The position numbers and the translations under genes were made by a program. The notes beneath the pieces are model-generated. The model made no database searches, had not been told where the DNA came from, and worked only from the letters and a program-made list of their open reading frames with translations. A stretch of DNA of 64,000 bases, taken from assembly GCA_947034895.1 (NCBI GenBank), contig OX344762.1, forward strand, positions 32,158,760-32,222,759. The letters are read 5' to 3'. The number at the start of each line of letters is the position of its first letter. Position 1 is the first letter of the stretch. Below, piece after piece: positions 57,879 through 64,000 of the stretch. Source of the stretch: Rhytidiadelphus loreus. Its lineage: Eukaryota; Streptophyta; Bryopsida; Hypnales; Hylocomiaceae.

Positions 57879-58823
57879 CACTAGAAGAAAAACACGTCCG
57901 GCACAACCAACTACTATGCAACTAGTGCCCTATGCAACTGTCATGCAACTAGTTTCCTCTCTATTTGCACCAAATCTAATGTAGTTGTTTTGTGTCATTG
58001 TTTTACAACATTCATTCATTGTTTTAGTTGCAAAATAGTCATTCTGTAGTTGCAAAAAAAGACTAGGAAACAACTAGTGTCCTATGCAACTATTATGCAA
58101 CTGTAAAATGACCATAGTTGTTTTCTAGTTGTACACTAGTTGTTTCTTAGTTGCACTCTAATTGTTTCCTAGTTGCTTTCAAAGTTCATTCCCATTCGTG
58201 TTATATCAATTGACCCATAATTATCAATTGTAAAGAGTACCATTAGATTGAACATATAAGACTTGTAAGTTGTTATAGTCTTATGTAATGAATTCTTTTG
58301 ATAGAATTCTAAGATTTCTATAATTTGTGGGTTTCTACAATTTGTAGATTTTGTATATAAGAATTTTAAAAATAATTAAAATTCAAGAAATTTTATAATC
58401 TAGGAAATTGAATTTTGAAATCTAGGAAGAAGGTAGATCTGAAATTTTGAAATCTAGGAAGAGGGTAGATTTGAAATTTTGAAATCTAGAAAAAGGTAAA
58501 TTTGAAATTCAAAAATCTAAGAAAAAGGTAGTTCTGAAATTCAAAAATCTAGAAAGGAGGTAGATCTGAAAATTTGAAATCTACAAATCATTGAGATTTA
58601 TATTTTAAAATTTACAAATCTACAAGTTGCAAACAAGTTGCACACAAGGATGAAGTTCTTTGTATGGTGTCGGATGACAAAAAACCTTGCAACTAGACTG
58701 CAACTAATGCGACTTGTCCACTGCAACTACGGACTCTACATTGTCACCTAGTTGCAAACGTCCTATGCAACTACAAAATGAGTTGCATATTGTAGTTGCA
58801 AAACCCCTCATTTTCTTCTAGTG
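57879..58823 (-). mobile_element. CACTA-type non-autonomous element, copy B, 945 bp, inverted
   Basis: It is the reverse complement of copy A with the same 945-bp length and only scattered differences (for example 'gagaggatttg' in A against 'gaggggttttg' in B). Its own ACA target duplication (57876-57878 and 58824-58826) differs from that of A, so the two copies inserted independently rather than by inverted duplication. Both termini are intact (CACTAG...CTAGTG). Confidence 0.9.
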
Positions 58824-59531
58824 ACATCTAATAAGTTAGTTGGAATACAAATCAATGAAGTATGCATAAACTAAAAGCAACAAATGCACAAATTAGAAAA
58901 GAAAAGAAAAAATCTTGCAGATCATACAAAAATCAACAAGAAATCATAGCTATTCAATTGGAAGCCACAGATTGCAACAAATCTATAAGAAGTTGCATGT
59001 AGCTAATTAGTAAGAAATCATGGCTAATGCGGAAATGGGGACTTTAATCAATAAGAAATCAAATTGATTGAAATGGAATCATAGATGACATAAGGCAATA
59101 AGAATACAAATTAGTCTAAAATTGATTGAATAAACCTACTAAAATTGCAAAGTTGCAAACTCCATACTCTATAGCTAATTAAAGCAATAGAAATTGGTAG
59201 ATTGCAAATTGAATAGTGTAACACTAAGAGGTAAGATTAGCAACAAGAAAAACTCAATTTAAAGTATAAGCTTAATGCAAAAGCACAAAAATGGTAGGCA
59301 GAAAATGTCCCTTTATTCTTGCGAGTGACAACCTACAAACCTTGATTAATGCCACAACTCCTCTTCAAGACTACAACTCCATGGTGGAACTCTCCAAAAC
59401 AAAAAACACTATTCAAACTCAAGATGGCACTTCCTAAATTTGAAGCCATCCCCGACTTTAAAGCAAAAGCTTCAATGGCATTATTGCCTTCAAACCTAGA
59501 TGGCACATTTTGTGTGAAAAGAGTGTACAAA
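58824..59531. other. Spacer between CACTA elements
   Basis: AT-rich, with 'agaaatca', 'attgattgaa' and similar short direct repeats. A 69-codon frame (59349-59558) runs into the next element and is not credible as a gene. Confidence 0.4.
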
Positions 59532-59799
59532 CACTACAACAAAAGCAATGTTTTATGACTACAAAAAACGACTGCAGTGAGTCGTAAAATCAAAAAATAT
59601 GACTCGCGCAAAAATCACTATAGATGACTTGGAATATGACTGACTGGAGTCATTTAGAAACAGTTGCTTCAGACATCAGTCACATTGGCAGTCATATAAG
59701 TTGAGGGGTATAAATACTCATAATTAGCCATAGTATGCCAACAAGGCATATATTTTGACTTTCTTTGACTTTTTCTTGACTTGCCCGGGTAAATGAAAA

Positions 59800-60260
59800 A
59801 TCCTACGTGGAATATGACTGCGTTCAGTCATATTTTTTGATGACGTGGAATATGACTGCGGTCAGTCATATTTTTTGGTACTATGAAATATGACTGCATT
59901 GAGTCATATTTTTTGATGACGTGGAATATGACTGGTAAGTCATATTTTTTGTTATTATAGAATATGACTGCGGTGAGTCATATTTTTTGATGACGTGGAA
60001 TATGATTGCGGTGAGTCATATTTTGCAGTCATGTGGAATATGACTACGGTGAGTCATATTTTGCAATCATGTAGAATATGACTACGGTGAGTCATATTTT
60101 GCAGTCATGTGAAATATGACTGCAGTGAGTCATATTTTTTGATGATTTGTAAAACGACTCTTCTCAGTCATATTTTTTGATGATTTGTAAAACAACTCTT
60201 CTCAGTCATATTTTTTAATGATTTGTAAAACGACTCTTCTCAGTCATATTTTTCAGTCAT
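59800..60260. repeat. Subterminal repeat array of the 2.15-kb element
   Basis: Units of about 38-45 bp combine 'tgacgtggaatatgactgcg' with 'gtgagtcatattttttg', about eight times between 59,803 and 60,140. Three 42-bp units with 'gatttgtaaaacgactcttc' follow to about 60,255. The inverted pair 'atatgact...agtcatat' in each unit gives many palindromic sites, plausible transposase-binding sites. Confidence 0.8.
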
Positions 60261-61029
60261 ATTGAGAGCACCTAGTCATTTTTTGGAAATTATTATAATC
60301 ATTTTGTGACTCCAAGTAGTCATTTTTTTATTGATATGTATTTTGAACTATGAATTGAACAAATCATAAAACGGTTGTAGGATACCTAAGCATATTTGCA
60401 ATCATACATTAAAATGATTTAACAATTGAATAAAAGATTTCATGTAGTTAAAAACAAATACATATGATTTTAAAGATATACAAGAAACAATTATATTGGA
60501 GAGGGAATATATAAGAAGGAATGTGACTCCTTTCAATGACATTTATAATTTATTAGTCACAAATACAAAATATGTATATCACAATGAATTATTTACACAA
60601 GTCAATAGAGACTATATTTCTTACAATAATATGAAGTGAGTTGCAAGTAGCCTCCAACGACTTTGTTCCAATTTTATTGCTTGCATATACAATTAAAGAA
60701 ATGGGAGGTTAATTTTTAATGAACGTACAACAAAGCTCAATCTTCAAAAGTTTACAACAATAGAAAATACGTAATACAAATTTAGGGTAAGAAGAAAAAC
60801 AATGGTGATGCAAGGAACAAGAAGAAAAAAGGCAACAAGTGCTAAAAGATAACAACAAATACAAGTTAAGATGCATAAGAAACAATAAAGAGCAACTACT
60901 AAGAAGTAACAAGAAACAACAAAAAAGAGTTAGGATACAATAAAAAGAAACAAGAAACAAAAAGAGAGAACAAAAAGTAAGAAAGAAGAAATTAAAAAAC
61001 AAAAACAAAACAAGGAGCAAGAGTGAACA

Positions 61030-61350
61030 AAACACAACAACTAAGAAGCAAGAGTAATTCAAGATGCAACAAAAGACAACAACTAAGAAGCAAGAGTAAT
61101 TCAAGATGCAACAAAATACAATAACTAAGAAACAAGAGTGAACTCAAAATGCAACAAAACACAACAACTAAGAAACAAGAGTGAACTCAAAGAGACAAGA
61201 GACAACAAAAGGTAAGGAAGAAGAGTCAAAAGAAGTAGTGACTAGGATTTCAAAACCCTAAAAAAATGACGGCTAGGGTTTCAAAATCCTAAAAAGTGGT
61301 GGCTAGGGTTTCAAAACCCTTAAAAAGTGGTGATTAGGTTTCAAAATTTT
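61030..61350. repeat. Two tandem arrays inside the 2.15-kb element
   Basis: At about 61,035-61,190, units of roughly 45-50 bp ('aacaactaagaagcaagag' + 'gatgcaacaaaa') repeat three to four times. At about 61,240-61,350, a unit of about 33 bp ('ggctagggtttcaaaaccct' + 'aaaaagtggt') repeats four times. Confidence 0.75.
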
Positions 61351-61684
61351 AAACAATGGCTTGTCTATATTTTTTTTGATTGCCCATGTTTTTCTTAGGT
61401 TGTCCGAAAACAAAAAAATGTTACTACCATGAAAATATGACTAATAATATAACTCAATGTTCTCAAACGAGTTCCCTACCGTTCTCTATGAAATACTTTG
61501 GTGTTCCCAATGGACGTATAATATACGCCTGTGAAGTACAAGGCCCAAAAACGACTGGCAGTCATATTTTGCAGTCATATTTCTCCCCAAGATATTGACC
61601 TCCAAGAATATGATTGCGAGAAGTTGTCAGTCATCCTCGGTCATATTTTCGCAGTCATAAAACACTGCCATTGTTGTAGTGAAA

Positions 61685-64000
61685 TTAGAATGGTAGCCCT
61701 TTCCTTGATTCTCATGAAAATGAAATTTGCATGTCAATATCTCTCTTTAAAGCCTGTCTCTCAAAATCATTGCCTCCTCTCTAGTGGTTAGTCTTCCTAC
61801 TACACAAATTTGCAACAACAAGAGAAGATCAAGCTACAAGCAACAAACCTTGTCATGGCCGATACCACAATAATGATATATTTCCACTAGTACTAACCTA
61901 TTTTCATACAACAAGCTATGCACATTAGGGAGGTAGGATGGTTTGAAAAGATGGTAGAAGTCACTTCTAATATCCAATTACAAACAATTCATTTATGATA
62001 TCAATGCAACTGGTATTATAATTTTTCAATTAAAAATGATATTTCTATGAATTTTTGAAGTATTTTGATGAAAAATAACAATGTCAATAGTAGGTGGGGG
62101 CCCTTTCCCTTCCAAAATGGTCTTAAGACCATGAAACTATCCTCCACTAAAATTGGATATGTGCCAATGGAACATTGGATGTGTGTTTTAAAAGCAACTT
62201 CTTCATTATATTATATTCTAACAAATTTGCATGGTAATGGATTGGTTTTCTGTGCAAATGGGGGGACTTTGTAGATGGTTGTGAAAGGTGACAAAGGATG
62301 AAAGGTTGGTTTACCTTAACCCCTAATTAAGAGTCACTAGTAGGGAGGTAAATTAATGGGATAAAGATTGTTTTGTAGGGAATTATGAATTATCCCAACT
62401 TCATGAAGTGTAAAGCATCTAGAATTTTTTTGAAGGAAACAACCTTCATTTGACATACATACTTCCTATTCAATTTTTAAAATTTCCATTCAAAATTTAG
62501 ACAAATCATAAAAATTTACCTTTGGAGAGGAGGTGTCATAATCTCTCCATAGGAGATCTTTATATAGATTTAAGACTTGTTGGCAAAGTAAATTTTGGTT
62601 TGAGAAGAATCTAGATATAAGATCTCGTGTTTTATTAGTTTTCCTTTGCTTTCAAATCCTTTACAAGTTAATTTAGAACCTTACACAAATATTATGAAGC
62701 AATGAGTGACCAAGCTAATTACATTTGTGAAAAATTATTCTTTCAACATACTTGAATGGACCTTGCCATCTGTTTTCCATTGTTCCTACAATTCTTGAAG
62801 ATGTTTACAATCCACCCAATGGATTAGTTAGGGGTTAATAAGTTGTGTGTTGTAAACTTTAGAAGTTACATGATTCTATAATGTTGTGGAGGACTGGGCG
62901 ATAATAAAAACATTTAATGTAAAACTTCTAGGGGATAGAAAAGAAAATTTTACTTTTTTACACTGTAATTGAATATTTTTTTAATTGACTACCTTAGTAA
63001 TAGGCAAGATGATAGGGCTTGTCATTTTAGAAAATCTTAAAATAGTCAAACCTATTCTAGATACTTAAGTATCTTAAAAGTGGGACTTTCTAACCAATTA
63101 CTTATAAGAATGGGATTCCTATATTTTATACATATAAGTAATTGCAAATGAACTAAATTTGAAGATAATTTTATATTTTGTGATTAATTCCGTTATAATT
63201 TTGTAGCCTAATCTCTACAAATCATGAGCAAAAACTCCAAGTGTTTGTTTAGCACACACTCGGGTGAAGTCAACATAGCAAGCTATCTAAGTCTAAGTGA
63301 TAACAAAAAAAAAATATTCTTAGCAAGCGACTCAAGTATAATTTAGGTACATTACTTAAACAGATTCACATTGCTAACACCACTCTTGACCTACAGCGTA
63401 AACATACCTTAATTTGTTATCTAAATACTTACAAAATTTATAAATAATAGTGAAATTTTTATATTGGTAATAAGTTTTATAAACAATTACTATGGGGTGC
63501 CCCTAAGATGGTGCCTTCATCAGAGAGGACAATAATGAATAGTTTGAGGTAAATAATAGGATGGGAGTATAATTGACAATTTTAGGTGAGTAAGTAACAT
63601 GATGTTAGTTTTGTAATAATTGTAGTAAATTGTTGCAATTATAAATCACAAATTATACATTCGATGCAAATTGCATACAATTTAAGCAAATAATTATAAA
63701 TAGTTGACCTTCCATGGATGCAAAACTTTGTGGAAGATTTTAAAATGACTTTATTTCAATAAATTTACATCAAAATTTACATTGGATAAACAATATATGA
63801 AGCTAAACATGGAGATTCCAAATCCATTAATTTTGCAAATTTTGCACCCCTTTCCATTAGAAGAGATTTCTACATTTTGGGAGACTATGAGAATGTTGTA
63901 GGAACTCTGAGAACGTTGTGGAAACATTGATCTGATGTGGTCAGGCAACTGCCACGTCAAATATAATTAATTGATGTATTTTTTAATATATTTTTTATAA
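61685..64000. other. AT-rich intergenic DNA at the right edge
   Basis: No gene is supported. A piece at about 63,362-63,410 ('gattcacattgctaacaccactc') resembles 34,443-34,490, so part of the dispersed repeat family recurs here. The rest is AT-rich without notable structure. Confidence 0.35.

Larger units (their letters stand above)
59532..61681. mobile_element. CACTA-type non-autonomous element, 2,150 bp
   Basis: The left end is CACTACAACAAAAGCAATGT and the right end in reverse is CACTACAACAATGGCAGTGT; both are followed by 'tttatgact'. AAA is duplicated on both sides (59529-59531 and 61682-61684). The left subterminal zone is a dense array of 'atatgactgcggtgagtcat' units, and a few such units also occur near the right end (61,545-61,670). 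No transposase frame is present; the long minus-strand frame at 61104-60709 is a translation of a CAA-rich tandem repeat. Confidence 0.88.

Noticed and set aside
60709..61104. 131-codon minus-strand frame rich in Phe, Leu, Ser and Cys
   Set aside because: It translates the complement of CAA/AAG-rich tandem repeats inside a CACTA element; composition alone explains the open frame.

Overview
This window is nuclear DNA from a land plant. The evidence is GT-AG spliced plant gene families (a PERK receptor kinase, two phenylalanine ammonia-lyases, a chloroplast-targeted protein of the At4g37920 type) and typical plant MITEs (Stowaway, PIF/Harbinger, CACTA). It also carries a complete Tc1-type DD34E element and piggyBac relics, which are not usual in flowering plants. 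A non-flowering lineage (lycophyte, fern or bryophyte) is therefore my guess, at low confidence. I recognised no rRNA, tRNA or organellar DNA, and there is no CRISPR array.

Layout. 1-4.7 kb: AT-rich intergenic DNA with degenerate dispersed and tandem repeats. 5.1-8.85 kb (minus): four-exon PERK kinase. 8.9-17.0 kb: mostly unassigned, with a promoter-like site at 10.69-10.73 kb and an inverted copy of a repeat seen at 2.7 kb. 17.06-17.78 kb (plus): intronless MPDU1-like gene with a Stowaway MITE just downstream. 18.2-23.8 kb: unassigned, with a tandem repeat and a perfect 23-bp-arm hairpin. 23.9-27.5 kb (plus): canonical PAL with four exons. 29.9-33.3 kb (plus): six-exon chloroplast protein gene. 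33.8-46 kb: transposon-rich block (Harbinger MITE, a 27-bp-TIR element, piggyBac relics with nested MITEs, a full-length Tc1 element, CACTA-type fold-backs). 47.1-49.95 kb (plus): second PAL gene. 50.8-52.3 kb (minus): a small spliced gene I do not recognise. 53-64 kb: second transposon block with two 945-bp CACTA elements in inverted orientation and a 2.15-kb CACTA element with subterminal repeat arrays.

Main point. The two PAL genes lie about 19.6 kb apart in the same orientation. The first keeps every catalytic feature I could check. The second is an open, spliceable 671-codon PAL scaffold, but the Ala-Ser-Gly triad that forms the MIO cofactor is deleted, the catalytic Tyr is Gln, and a 12-residue active-site loop ending in the conserved Gln is missing. 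It looks like a PAL-fold pseudoenzyme beside a normal PAL. A regulatory or heteromer role, since PAL is a tetramer with composite active sites, is inference only.
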